Under the pieces are notes generated by a model. It was not told the DNA's origin and made no database searches. It saw only the letters and a list, made by a program, of their open reading frames with translations. 64,000 nucleotides of DNA, taken from the NCBI GenBank assembly GCA_018242525.1, contig JAFEBS010000004.1, positions 9,082 through 73,081 on the forward strand, in the 5' to 3' direction. Position numbers and translations under genes: made by a program. This DNA comes from Planctomycetota bacterium (lineage in GTDB: Bacteria; Planctomycetota; Planctomycetia; Planctomycetales; Planctomycetaceae). Positions 16,991 through 25,156 of this stretch are shown here, in pieces; the stretch's first letter is position 1, and every line of letters begins with the position of its first letter.

Positions 16991-18016
16991 TTACTGCTTG
17001 GGAGGCGGAGGCAACTGCAGTGTGGGTCGACTGGTGGTAAGAGCCTTTTGGTATTCCCGCAGAAGTTCGTACGTCTCCTGGAATTCGGGACGCTTCGCCA
17101 GATGCTGATAATCAGGCGCTGCACTGACGGCGGCAAATCGCTGCAGCGCCGGTGCCAGGGATTCCGGAGTCGGACTGGCACCGGGTTGCTGGACCTCGGC
17201 TGGCAACGCCAGGTAACGCTGCCATTCCGGCGCAAGCATGGCTTGCAGATGACCTTCGCTCTGAACCAGCGACCGTCGCGTGGCTTCGATCAACTTGGGG
17301 GAAATCGCGGGGTTGAAACCAGTTCCCGGCGCAGGCAGTTGATGATCCGGCCCCCCGTGAGCCTTCGGAGTCAATTCGGCCAGCAGGTGCCTGAGCGACG
17401 CGGCCGGCGCGGGGACTCGACTGGGCAATTGTCCCGTTGGCGTTCCGTAGTAAAACTGGTGCGATGCATGGTCCACCTGCAGCGCCGTGCCGTCCAGTGA
17501 TACGCCCAGGAACAGGCCGCGACTGCGTGAATAGGAATAGATCTCGGATTCCAGGTTCGCATTGGTTCCCGCCGTCGTTTCACGGCCGACCGGCCCTGCC
17601 GACGCTGACGCATCGACACCGATGGTGAATTCCCCCTTCATCAACCGTTCGACCCCCTTACGAGTCGTAAAGACCAGTACCACGTCAGTACTTTGAATCC
17701 CGGCCTGCCAGCCAACACTGCCGCCGGTCAGCATCACAAATTGCGGCAGGCTCCACTCACCCTCCGCATCGCGGACCATGATCACACCATGTCCCCGCCG
17801 GGCCCCGGCGACGAAGCCGATCTTCAGGACGTTGGGAACGATCACAATTCCCTGTGCGTTGCTGAGCAACTGATTGGGGATCTGCCGGGCGGGGATCGCC
17901 ATCAATTCCGACAGCACCTGCTCGGCCGAAACCACACTCGACGCCGGTCCGTCCGCAAACAGATTGGCCGACATACCGCTGAAAAGGATCATCGCCAGCC
18001 ACAAACAGGTACGCAT
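16991..18016 (-). CDS. Exported SYLF-domain (Ysc84-like) protein
   Basis: About 341 residues from ATG 18016, with GGAG 6 nt upstream (the frame also extends to 18034). A signal peptide (CLWLAMILFSGMSANLFA) precedes a SYLF lipid-binding domain: IPNQLLSNAQGIVIVPNVLK, GARRGHGVIMVRD, GWQAGIQSTDVVLVFTTRKG, and ESEIYSYSRSRGLFLGVSLDG. The domain binds phosphoinositides in eukaryotic Ysc84/SH3YL1; bacterial roles are not settled. The C-terminal 130 residues form a Pro/Gln-rich helical region unique to this protein. Followed downstream by the convergent TIM-barrel gene. Confidence 0.9.
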   Translation of the reverse strand: MRTCLWLAMILFSGMSANLFADGPASSVVSAEQVLSELMAIPARQIPNQLLSNAQGIVIVPNVLKIGFVAGARRGHGVIMVRDAEGEWSLPQFVMLTGGSVGWQAGIQSTDVVLVFTTRKGVERLMKGEFTIGVDASASAGPVGRETTAGTNANLESEIYSYSRSRGLFLGVSLDGTALQVDHASHQFYYGTPTGQLPSRVPAPAASLRHLLAELTPKAHGGPDHQLPAPGTGFNPAISPKLIEATRRSLVQSEGHLQAMLAPEWQRYLALPAEVQQPGASPTPESLAPALQRFAAVSAAPDYQHLAKRPEFQETYELLREYQKALTTSRPTLQLPPPPKQ

Positions 18017-18536
18017 CGTGAACTCCATTTCCAAATGACTCCAATTCCGGCAGCTTCTGCCGCTGATCCGAGTTTACTCCAGAAGCCGAAATCGCCATAG
18101 ATCAAAGTTGGCACCCCGGTGACACCGGAGATACCTTTGGCCATTGGCCCGGGGTCGTACTTCGTTGAACCCCGAGCCAACGGCGACAGACACCGATTGC
18201 CGGCCTGGCAAACCGGCCTTCACACACTCATCTCGAATTCTCAAAGAGCATTTCGATGGCGGAGCCAAGGTCGCCCTGTCGCTCCGAGACAGGTAGCACG
18301 ATGGGGAGAAACGCATTGAAGGCAAATCCGCGGGAACCGGTTTGAGGAGTCTGTCTGCAATCTCGCTCCCTGTCTCGGAGCGACAGGGCGACCTTCCGCT
18401 GGTCACTTCGATTTCCGCCCTTCTTGCTGTTGCTTTTCTCTGCGTCCTCTGTTGCCTCCTGTGAAAACGTCTTTCCCCCCTGACTTCATTGGTGTGCCGT
18501 GCGTTTCCTGCTGTCACACTCCTGCCCGACGGAACC
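18017..18536. other. 520-bp intergenic region
   Basis: No gene supported. It should contain the promoter of the SYLF gene and a perfect 27-bp inverted repeat (18267-18293 and 18369-18395), listed separately, followed by a pyrimidine-rich stretch near 18430-18480 that resembles dispersed intergenic sequences of planctomycete genomes. Confidence 0.4.
18267..18395. repeat. 27-bp perfect inverted repeat with 75-bp spacer
   Basis: Arms at 18267-18293 and 18369-18395 are exact reverse complements; the inner part reads TCGCTCCGAGACAGG. No transposase lies between them (75 bp), so this resembles a small MITE-like or dispersed intergenic element rather than an IS. In RNA it would form a long hairpin. 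Confidence 0.75.
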
Positions 18537-19133
18537 TCACCCACCACAGCCGACCAGTTCCGGACTCTGTTGCGGACTTGCTTCAGGCGTGGCCACGAAT
18601 TCCATGTTCTCCGGTGTCACATCCGCGCCCGACGAAACCTGCGGCATGTTGGGCGCAGGCCCCTCGATCGGCGCAGGTCTCCCGACCTCGCGGAAACCGT
18701 CGACCGCAGGTCTCAAGTCCGATCCCTGCGGCCGGATGCGTCTGGCCAGGGTTTCCGCGGCCGACAAAACCTCCTGCGGTTCAGGCATCGTGACCAGGCT
18801 CATGTCCGGTTCGGGGGGTTCGCCGTTGAACATCCGTTGCAGGTTCTCCAGCGTCACGTCCGGCACGATGCCGGTCTGGTCATAGAGGGCTTCGTAGTAC
18901 GTCAGCATCCGGTCGACGTATTCCTGCCACAGTCCCTCTTCGATCCAATCCTTGGGGATCTGGTGTCGAGCGATCCCCTCCAGTTCCAGCAGAGGTCGCG
19001 AATGCTCCGTTTCCGGCGGAATGAAGGTCGGCATCTCGAACGGCTCAAGTTCGCGGGTGTCGACAGGGGTCTTGTACCCGCCAGGCCCACATCGGGGGCC
19101 TGTAATGTCGCAGTCATGACGCTTTCCTTTCAT
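18537..19133 (-). CDS. Hypothetical acidic Pro/Glu-rich protein
   Basis: 198 residues by the longest frame; no signal peptide, no known domain. Residues 35-120 look folded (LELEGIARHQIPKDWIEEGLWQEYVDRM, then YEALYDQTGIVPDVTLENLQRMF), and the rest is Pro- and Glu-rich low complexity. The ATG at 19133 directly follows the seven-T run of a strong terminator and has no Shine-Dalgarno site, so the real start may be the ATG at 19034 or another codon. Confidence 0.55.
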   Translation of the reverse strand: MKGKRHDCDITGPRCGPGGYKTPVDTRELEPFEMPTFIPPETEHSRPLLELEGIARHQIPKDWIEEGLWQEYVDRMLTYYEALYDQTGIVPDVTLENLQRMFNGEPPEPDMSLVTMPEPQEVLSAAETLARRIRPQGSDLRPAVDGFREVGRPAPIEGPAPNMPQVSSGADVTPENMEFVATPEASPQQSPELVGCGG

Positions 19134-19182
19134 AAAAAAAGGCCGGCACTCGCCTGCGGATCGCGCAGGAAAGACGCCGGCC
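19134..19182 (-). terminator. Rho-independent terminator
   Basis: On the minus strand GGCCGGC pairs with GCCGGCC, with an inner CCTGCG/CGCAGG stem, followed by seven T. It would end the transcript of the nitrilase-like gene and the small gene after it. It touches the ATG of the next gene. Confidence 0.75.
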
Positions 19183-19476
19183 TGGGTGCTCCAGTACCGA
19201 TACAGACCCCGAATTGTGATAACCCTGAGTTACCCGTTTTTTCATGCGATGGGCAAGCACAGTTTTCGAAAAACCGTCCTGATTCCCGGAAAAAATGCCT
19301 TCCTTCGTGGAGCTTCGTGTCCTTCGTGGTGCAAATCCTGCGGCCCTGAATCTGCCATGGACAGATCGCGGCGGGCCGTTGGCTCTGGTAGTCCACCGGT
19401 TCCTCACTGCGTGGGCTGTGGATTGCGCGGAACACCTGCTGCCGCATCCAAATCCATCAAAACACCAGCGGACGAT
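19183..19476. repeat. Non-coding region with TTCGTG-rich dispersed repeat
   Basis: No gene supported. TTCGTG occurs three times at 9-10 bp steps (19304, 19314, 19323), a sequence type I recall as frequent between genes in several bacterial phyla. Confidence 0.35.
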
Positions 19477-19632
19477 TCACGCGGCGGGGCGGGAAACAAC
19501 CGGAAGTTTTCGATCCTGAAGGCGTCGACGACGGAGCAACCATCGATAGGCGATGCCTCCGTGAAGTCGCAATAACACGCCCCCGACCTCCAGCAATACG
19601 CCGCGGATTCCTAGGCTGATAATGTGACGCAT
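19477..19632 (-). CDS. Small basic protein coupled to the nitrilase-like gene
   Basis: 51 residues from ATG 19632, with GAGGAG 8 nt upstream. It overlaps the end of the hydrolase gene by 22 bp, a typical coupled arrangement. The sequence is an amphipathic or membrane-associating helix (IISLGIRGVLLEVGGVLLRL) with a strongly basic stretch (RWLLRRRRLQDRK). No family recognised. The strong ribosome-binding site and the terminator after it support a real gene; codon evidence alone does not. Confidence 0.45.
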   Translation of the reverse strand: MRHIISLGIRGVLLEVGGVLLRLHGGIAYRWLLRRRRLQDRKLPVVSRPAA

Positions 19633-20420
19633 GTCAGGCGCTCCTCGGGAATGCTGGCCGATCCGAGAAACATTCCCTCGGATTCCGTTTCCTCGGTCAG
19701 ACGCCGGCCCTGGTGATCGAAGATCCCGGACCGTGCGGCAAACGCGGCAGGGGTGGTCGGGCCCAGTTGTGGGATCCGAACTTCGCACGGACCGCACTGG
19801 TTCGAGAACACCACGTTGATCTGCAGTTTGCGGGCGATCTGCGACGGCAATTCCGCCGCCAGCGACCAACTTGGATCCAACATCCACCCGACCGTCGCGG
19901 AGGTCTGGGCCGTGCGACAGGGCCACGCGGCCGAAATGATCGCCAGGTCAATCCTTCCGCGGTATTGCGACCAGACGCGGCTGTACATCATATCTGCGCA
20001 GATCGCAAAGCCGATCCGGCCAAATTCCGTCTGGACAATCAGCGGGTCATGACCGTGCCGGAAGTAAAAATGCTCCCAGAAAATCAAGTGCCGTTTGCGG
20101 TAGATCGACAGTTCGCCGCGCGGCGTTGTGAAGCTGATCGAGTTGTAGACGTGACCGTCATGCCACTCGACAAATCCCGCCGCCAGATAGACGCCATAGC
20201 GCCGACTCAGATTCTGCAGTGTCTGGACCGTGGTCCCGTCCACTCCTTCGGCCAGTCGATGCAGGTCCGTATGCTCGGTGTAGCCGGTGCAGGCCAGTTC
20301 CGGAAAAACGATCAGGCGGGCTCCCCGGGCATGAGCGTCAGCGACCAGAGTTGAGATCCGGGCCAGATTCGCAGCCGGATCGAGCAAGTCGGCCGCATAT
20401 TGAATGGTTGCCACCGGCAT
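19611..20420 (-). CDS. Carbon-nitrogen hydrolase (nitrilase superfamily)
   Basis: About 269 residues from ATG 20420, which starts the family fold directly (MPVATIQYAADLLDPAANL). The catalytic triad is present: Glu in LIVFPELACTGY, Lys in SIYRKRHLI, and Cys in IGFAICADMMY. Enzymes of this superfamily hydrolyse amides, nitriles or carbamoyl groups; the sequence does not point to one substrate. The frame before 20420 is not family-like. It is followed by a coupled 51-residue gene and a terminator. Confidence 0.88.
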   Translation of the reverse strand: MPVATIQYAADLLDPAANLARISTLVADAHARGARLIVFPELACTGYTEHTDLHRLAEGVDGTTVQTLQNLSRRYGVYLAAGFVEWHDGHVYNSISFTTPRGELSIYRKRHLIFWEHFYFRHGHDPLIVQTEFGRIGFAICADMMYSRVWSQYRGRIDLAIISAAWPCRTAQTSATVGWMLDPSWSLAAELPSQIARKLQINVVFSNQCGPCEVRIPQLGPTTPAAFAARSGIFDHQGRRLTEETESEGMFLGSASIPEERLTCVTLSA

Positions 20421-20782
20421 TGTGAATGCGCGCACACCGCACCTCGTTTCTGGACGGTTGACGGAGCCAGGTTCGCCGTTGCGGGGCACACGCACAATTA
20501 TATGCAGGTCAATTCAAGTCGGCGCGCCATGGCTGTCACTACGCTCAAAATCATCGGGGTTTTACAGGGCCTTCCACGAGGACTCCTGGTTGCAGTCCCG
20601 CAAGTCACCCCAGAGCGCAGAAACGAACGAGGTCCAACCCGACGGCGATTGCTTTCCCGGCAAATGGCTTCAGTGCGAGCGCGGGCGCGCAAATGCTTTT
20701 GAGAAAAACGTGAACCGCCAAACCGGTTGTTCCGGTTGTAATGACGACACCGGTTGAATCCAGAAGTCGGACTGTCGCGGAT

Positions 20783-21964
20783 CTAGCGAACATAGCTGAA
20801 GGTGAAGACATCGGTGATCGAAGAGAACACCGGAGCGGCGTTGATTCGGACGTAACGGCGATCCCCTGAGACCGTGGCCAGGGCGTTCATCGCAATCCCT
20901 TCGCTGATCACGCTGATCACCGGCTGATATCCCACGGCACCGCCCCCGCCAACAGTGGCGATGTTGCCGACCGGATTCGGACTGATCTGCGACAGGATCG
21001 ACGTTCCCGCCCCGCGCTTGCTGGATTGCTTCACCGGTTTGGGAACGAGGGCATCCGAGTTCACTCGACGGCCGTTGGCCAGTGAAATCCGGACGATCGA
21101 ATCTGTCGTTCCCAACAGGACGGTCTCTGTTTCCGTCTCTTCGTGGGTGGTATTCCTGCCGCGGGTGATGATCAGGCGGGCTCGTTTACCCACAACATCA
21201 CCCCGAATGTGCCGAACCCTCAATCGATACTCGCCCGGCAGAGCGGACAAGCACACATATTCATCGTAACAGTTGGACTGTTTCGGCCCGAATCCGTCAT
21301 GAACGAACGCTCCGCCCGCAGCGGTGAACGGTTTGCTCATGGAACAGACCGTGCCGCCGGGTTCTTCAACGATCAGGTCCAGATCTCCCTGCCCGTTCCA
21401 TTCCAGTCGGACCACCAGATCCATTTCGCGGGCCTTGCGCATCGCCTCCTGAAGCTGCAACGCCTTGGAAATCTTGCCTTCTTTGATCAACTGTGGAATC
21501 GCATCCGCCGCCCCCTGCTCGGCGCTTTGTCGCAAGGCTTCACGATCCGGCCCCCAGGCGTAAGACAGCACTTCCGGGGCACTCCAGACAACGGCATCCG
21601 CATTCCGGGATCGACGCGCCAGTTCCAGACCGCAGACAAACGGCTCGGGACGATGTGGACTGAGGGCCGCCGCCTGCCTGTACAGTTCAATCGCCCGGTC
21701 GTACCGCTCGAATCGCGCCAGGAACGCAGCCAGTTGCATCATGGAGTCGGTGTCACCGCCGACCAGATCCTGGCTGGACATCAGGACCCGTTCAATGTCC
21801 CCCTGGGGACGGCCTGCGGACTGCATGGCCAGGGCCAGCGCTTCGTGCATCCACGGACTGATCTTGCCCGCGATGATCGCCTGTTCCAGGCACGAAATCA
21901 CTTCCTCATACTGCTTGCTCTTGACCAGTTCCTGAACCGTTAAGCGGATCGTCTCATCCGTCAA
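20783..21964 (-). CDS. TPR/DUF2135-like module, probably the frameshifted C-terminal part of the VWA protein upstream
   Basis: 393 residues in the longest frame, but the only in-frame start before the TPR region is a TTG (21964) with a G-rich sequence 1 nt away; the frame is open back to 22146 with no ATG or GTG. The N-terminal half has TPR-like helices (EEVISCLEQAIIAGKISPWMHEALALA, YDRAIELYRQAAAL). Next is a beta domain like DUF2135/YfaP (GDLDLIVEEPGG, then ALPGEYRLRVRHIRG). The last 90 residues (GDRRYVRI, then FTFSYV) resemble C-termini of planctomycete secretin-like proteins (recollection). A -1 shift at an A9 run (22138-22146) would join it to the preceding VWA/STN protein; see findings. 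Confidence 0.7.
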   Translation of the reverse strand: MTDETIRLTVQELVKSKQYEEVISCLEQAIIAGKISPWMHEALALAMQSAGRPQGDIERVLMSSQDLVGGDTDSMMQLAAFLARFERYDRAIELYRQAAALSPHRPEPFVCGLELARRSRNADAVVWSAPEVLSYAWGPDREALRQSAEQGAADAIPQLIKEGKISKALQLQEAMRKAREMDLVVRLEWNGQGDLDLIVEEPGGTVCSMSKPFTAAGGAFVHDGFGPKQSNCYDEYVCLSALPGEYRLRVRHIRGDVVGKRARLIITRGRNTTHEETETETVLLGTTDSIVRISLANGRRVNSDALVPKPVKQSSKRGAGTSILSQISPNPVGNIATVGGGGAVGYQPVISVISEGIAMNALATVSGDRRYVRINAAPVFSSITDVFTFSYVR

Positions 21965-22062
21965 GCTCCCCGAATCAAACTTTTCGCGCCAGCGTTTGGA
22001 ACGTGCACGTCGCGTCTGGGCAGTCTCTGGGGAATCGGACTTGGGTTGCTCGGAAACGGACG

Positions 22063-22146
22063 CAGCGGAATCCGCCTTTGGGGGCGTCTTCCGCTGCTTG
22101 AGTTCCGGGTCATTCTGAACGACTAGCGTTTCGGCTGTTTTTTTTT
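22063..22146 (-). promoter_or_regulatory. Candidate -1 frameshift site (A9 slippery run plus downstream hairpin)
   Basis: Minus strand: nine A at 22138-22146 within the last codons of the VWA gene (CTC AAA AAA AAA CAG). Reading one base back joins the long open frame of the next gene. A perfect 8-bp stem (CAGCGGAA/TTCCGCTG, 22063-22096) with an inner CGCC/GGCG pair starts 41 nt downstream, further than usual for a stimulatory structure. Confidence 0.5.
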
Positions 22147-24717
22147 GAGCAGTTCCACAGCACCGGCTTGGGTTGGCTCATTCACGGGCTCTGGCGGAAT
22201 GCTAAACATCCCCATGCCACCACCCATGCCGCCCATACCGCCACCCATGCCGCCCATGCCGCCCATACCACCCATGCCGCCACCCATACCACCCATGCCG
22301 CCCATGCCACCCATGCCGCCACCCATGCCGCCCATCCCACCCATGCCCATGGGCGGCATGATTGGGATGACAAGGTCAGCCACCGGATAGACTCGGGTCG
22401 ACATCTTTTCATCGGCCTTGGCCTGGGTTGTGATCTTCATCACTTCATCTTCGATGATGTAGGTCAACCCCAGCGGTTCCAACATCAATCGCAGCGCACT
22501 TCGCAACGAGATGCCGGACATCACCAGGTTAATCTGCTGGTCGCTGTTGACCCCTTCGTCGGTCAGTGCCGTTTTGTCCATCCAGATTTCAATGTGGTGG
22601 AGGTCTTCGAGGTAATTCAGGGCTTCTTCCAGCGGGTTGTCCGTGAACGCCACTTCCGTTGTTTCCGACAGCGCCTTCTGGATTCGCTTTTCGTTGGGAG
22701 TGTTCCTCTTCAGATCGACCGTCGCATTCGCCTTGCGTCGTTCTGACAGCGCCTTCCAAACTTCCGCTGGCGGGAATCGCAGTGGAGGTTCATCAGGGAA
22801 GGGGATGTGTGAGAGTTCCACCTGATGCAATGTTTCCAGGACCTCATCCGCGCGTCGAGCACGCAACCGATAGGCTCGATTGAGTTGTTGGGCCGACTCT
22901 GCATCGAATCGCGCGGCTGCCGATGAACCTTCTCCCGGTCGCATGTTGATAGCGACGTCAGCCACTTCTTGTGCTTCGGCGAAGGCCCCGTCCCGGCCGT
23001 GAAACCCTTCCAGCATCAAAGTCCTTACGCGATCAATCAGGTTTTCCAGGCGTTCTTCGTCCAGCATCGCCTGCTCGGCCAATCGCTTCAACGCTTCCTG
23101 TTGCGCACGGCTTTCCAGCAGGCGCGTGCGAACCTGTTCCAGAGACTCCATCCGATTGCTGAGTTGTTGAATTTCAGAATCCAACTGCTTTTGCAATCGC
23201 TGTCGATCTTCGGGAGCAATGTCGATGGCGGACTTGACCGCACCCAGCGTTTGCTTCAAGACCGTCAGGCCCTGATCGGGTTCCGTTCCGTTCCGCGCAC
23301 TCTCAATGGCGTTGCTGACTTCGTTGCGCAGTTTCTGAGTCTGCAGCAGGATCATCTGCCGTTGATCTTCCAGCAGGCTTGCCCCTGGATTGGGTGCGAC
23401 ATTGGGTTCCGGCGGCAAAGGCTCATCACCTTCTGTTTGCTGGCTGACCTGCCGGACTTCCAGCCGACCCGTCGTGGTCTTCAACATCCGGCCAACTTCG
23501 TTGTTCGGATCGGCCTGTGCAATCAGGTCCGAGATCTTCGCCGCTTCCTCGACATGTCCCTGTTGCAGGGCGAATGCAGCCCGTTGTGCCAATGCAGTGA
23601 CACCATCCGAGAAGTCCGCCTGTGCCAACTGGAAGAGCGTCATCCCGGCCAGCGAATTCGTCAGGCCGCCCGTCGTTGCCAGTTGCCGAGAAAAGACGGG
23701 CAGGAAGGTGGCCGCGGGCTGCTCCACCGCAGCCGCGGTTGTCCACTGCAGCCGTTCGCCGTTGGCTGAGGTCATCACAATCTGAGCGTCAGCGGGCAAG
23801 ATTTCTGGTGTCACGTAAATCGTTTCGCGATCGGTCCGGATCGGCAATGGATCACCGGGCAGCAGAGAAATCCCGGCGGGAGTCACCTGCAGTGCCGTGG
23901 GGAAAAAGACGGGCGAATTCAGGGCGGCTGCCAGAGTTTTCCCCTGTTCTGCAGTTCGCTCGATTCCGGCTCGCTGAACCCGGGAAATCTGACTGGCCAG
24001 TTTGGCGGATTTCGTTTTCCGAGCTTCGGCGGGTGCCGACGTTTCGACCACGGGTGCGTCGAAGCTGACGAATCCACCTGTCTGTTGTCCGAGGACTCCC
24101 ATCAACTGCAGATTCCGTTGTGCCCCCACCGCAAAACTGTGAACTGGCAGGCGACGTTGCCGCAATTCAGAGACCAGCGAACGAAGCTCGGGAATCTCGA
24201 TCAGATCCGCAGTGCTCATCCCATCACCAATGTAGGTAATATCAGTGGGACGATCCGATGCCGACTGCATCACCGTTCGAAGAGCGCCTTCCAGATTGGT
24301 TGCCCCCAGCGGGACTCGGGACTTCAAGGCGTCAACGGACTCTTGAACTGCGGAAGAACGTACCTGGCTGAAGCCGCTGTCCATTGCTTCAGCCTGCAGA
24401 TCGGCAGCAAACAACCGAACACGATCCCCGTCTGGCAGCGAGCTCAACAGCGATTCCAGCACCCCCATGGCCTGCTGTCGGTATTCGCCCACCTGGCTGG
24501 CAGAAGTATCGATCAGGATCAGGTGGTCCCGTGCGACGATCCCCTTTGGCAATTCACTGGCCTTCAAGACCACGGCCGAGTACGTCTGACCGGTCGTCGT
24601 CGAGTGCTTGAGGATTCGAGCGGATGGAACACTCTCCGTTGCCAACAGGCCATCTCCTGTCCAACACATCGCTGCCATCGCTGGCAACACTGCCAATTGC
24701 TTGACGAATTTCAACAT
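22123..24717 (-). CDS. Exported VWA and STN-domain protein with Met-Gly-rich tail, copy 1
   Basis: About 864 residues from ATG 24717 (AAGGTG upstream; GTG at 24726 is an alternative). Signal peptide, then a VWA domain with a full MIDAS: DTSAS, the Thr in GATNLEGALRT and the Asp in YIGDGMST. A central coiled-coil-rich region follows (LEDQRQMILLQTQKLRNEVSNAIE; RLLESRAQQEALKRLAEQAM). Near residue 690-770 is an STN-like domain (VAFTDNPLEEALNYLEDLHHIEI, with QQINLVMSGISLRSALRLML), then RVYPVADLVIPI, as in secretin N-domains. The tail has tens of G-M-G-G units and ends in PKR. Two paralogues lie upstream (25157-27703, 28055-30631). The extracytoplasmic role is inferred; its partner is unknown. Confidence 0.85.
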   Translation of the reverse strand: MLKFVKQLAVLPAMAAMCWTGDGLLATESVPSARILKHSTTTGQTYSAVVLKASELPKGIVARDHLILIDTSASQVGEYRQQAMGVLESLLSSLPDGDRVRLFAADLQAEAMDSGFSQVRSSAVQESVDALKSRVPLGATNLEGALRTVMQSASDRPTDITYIGDGMSTADLIEIPELRSLVSELRQRRLPVHSFAVGAQRNLQLMGVLGQQTGGFVSFDAPVVETSAPAEARKTKSAKLASQISRVQRAGIERTAEQGKTLAAALNSPVFFPTALQVTPAGISLLPGDPLPIRTDRETIYVTPEILPADAQIVMTSANGERLQWTTAAAVEQPAATFLPVFSRQLATTGGLTNSLAGMTLFQLAQADFSDGVTALAQRAAFALQQGHVEEAAKISDLIAQADPNNEVGRMLKTTTGRLEVRQVSQQTEGDEPLPPEPNVAPNPGASLLEDQRQMILLQTQKLRNEVSNAIESARNGTEPDQGLTVLKQTLGAVKSAIDIAPEDRQRLQKQLDSEIQQLSNRMESLEQVRTRLLESRAQQEALKRLAEQAMLDEERLENLIDRVRTLMLEGFHGRDGAFAEAQEVADVAINMRPGEGSSAAARFDAESAQQLNRAYRLRARRADEVLETLHQVELSHIPFPDEPPLRFPPAEVWKALSERRKANATVDLKRNTPNEKRIQKALSETTEVAFTDNPLEEALNYLEDLHHIEIWMDKTALTDEGVNSDQQINLVMSGISLRSALRLMLEPLGLTYIIEDEVMKITTQAKADEKMSTRVYPVADLVIPIMPPMGMGGMGGMGGGMGGMGGMGGMGGGMGGMGGMGGMGGGMGGMGGGMGMFSIPPEPVNEPTQAGAVELLKKKQPKR

Positions 24718-24726
24718 GCAATTCAC

Positions 24727-25156
24727 CTTGTGTGACGGGAGGAGTCGCGAGAATTCTAAGTTTCGAGTCGAAGTGGAACGCTGGCCAACTCTAAGAACGC
24801 ATCTTTGCTGTCAGATTCTACAGGGTCGATTCGAATCTTTTAAAGAAAAATCCAAGAGAATTCCGGAATTCCGTGACCAAAATGGCCAGTGTAGATTGAT
24901 TGTAGCCACAATCGGCTTCTTTCCTGCCAACGAACTCTCTGACAATCGGCCCAGAACCGGGTAACACTGATTTCTTTGCTGGCCGACGATTCAATGCATA
25001 GGATTCCTTTTCCCGGTATGAGAGGATCAACCGTCAAGGCCTGATGGCTGGTCGCCACTGAGAATCTATCTCGACTCTCAAAACAAAAACGCCATATTGC
25101 TTTTGGCAATATGGCGTTGCAGTCTTCGTTGCTGCCGAGTGACCCAGGAAATGAGT
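24727..25156. other. Intergenic region between VWA copies 1 and 2
   Basis: No gene supported. It holds the terminator of copy 2 (25088-25116) and presumably the promoter of copy 1 on the minus strand; no convincing -35/-10 pair was identified by eye. Confidence 0.45.
25088..25116 (-). terminator. Rho-independent terminator of VWA copy 2
   Basis: Minus strand: AACGCCATATTGCC, AAAA loop, GCAATATGGCGTT followed by TTTGTTTTG. A near-perfect 12-bp stem with a U-rich tail, 40 bp after the copy 2 stop at 25157. So copy 2 is transcribed separately from copy 1. Confidence 0.88.

Noticed and set aside
22190..22350. Short regular DNA repeats as a possible CRISPR or tandem array
   Set aside because: The periodicity is codon-based (Gly-Met-Gly-Gly) within a reading frame, with no spacer structure and no cas genes.
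22145..22390. Plus-strand frame with repeated MPPMPP units opposite the VWA tail (similar frame at 25191-25382)
   Set aside because: It is the antisense of the Met-Gly repeat coding sequence; low complexity, no ribosome-binding site, and the minus-strand protein is clearly the real one.
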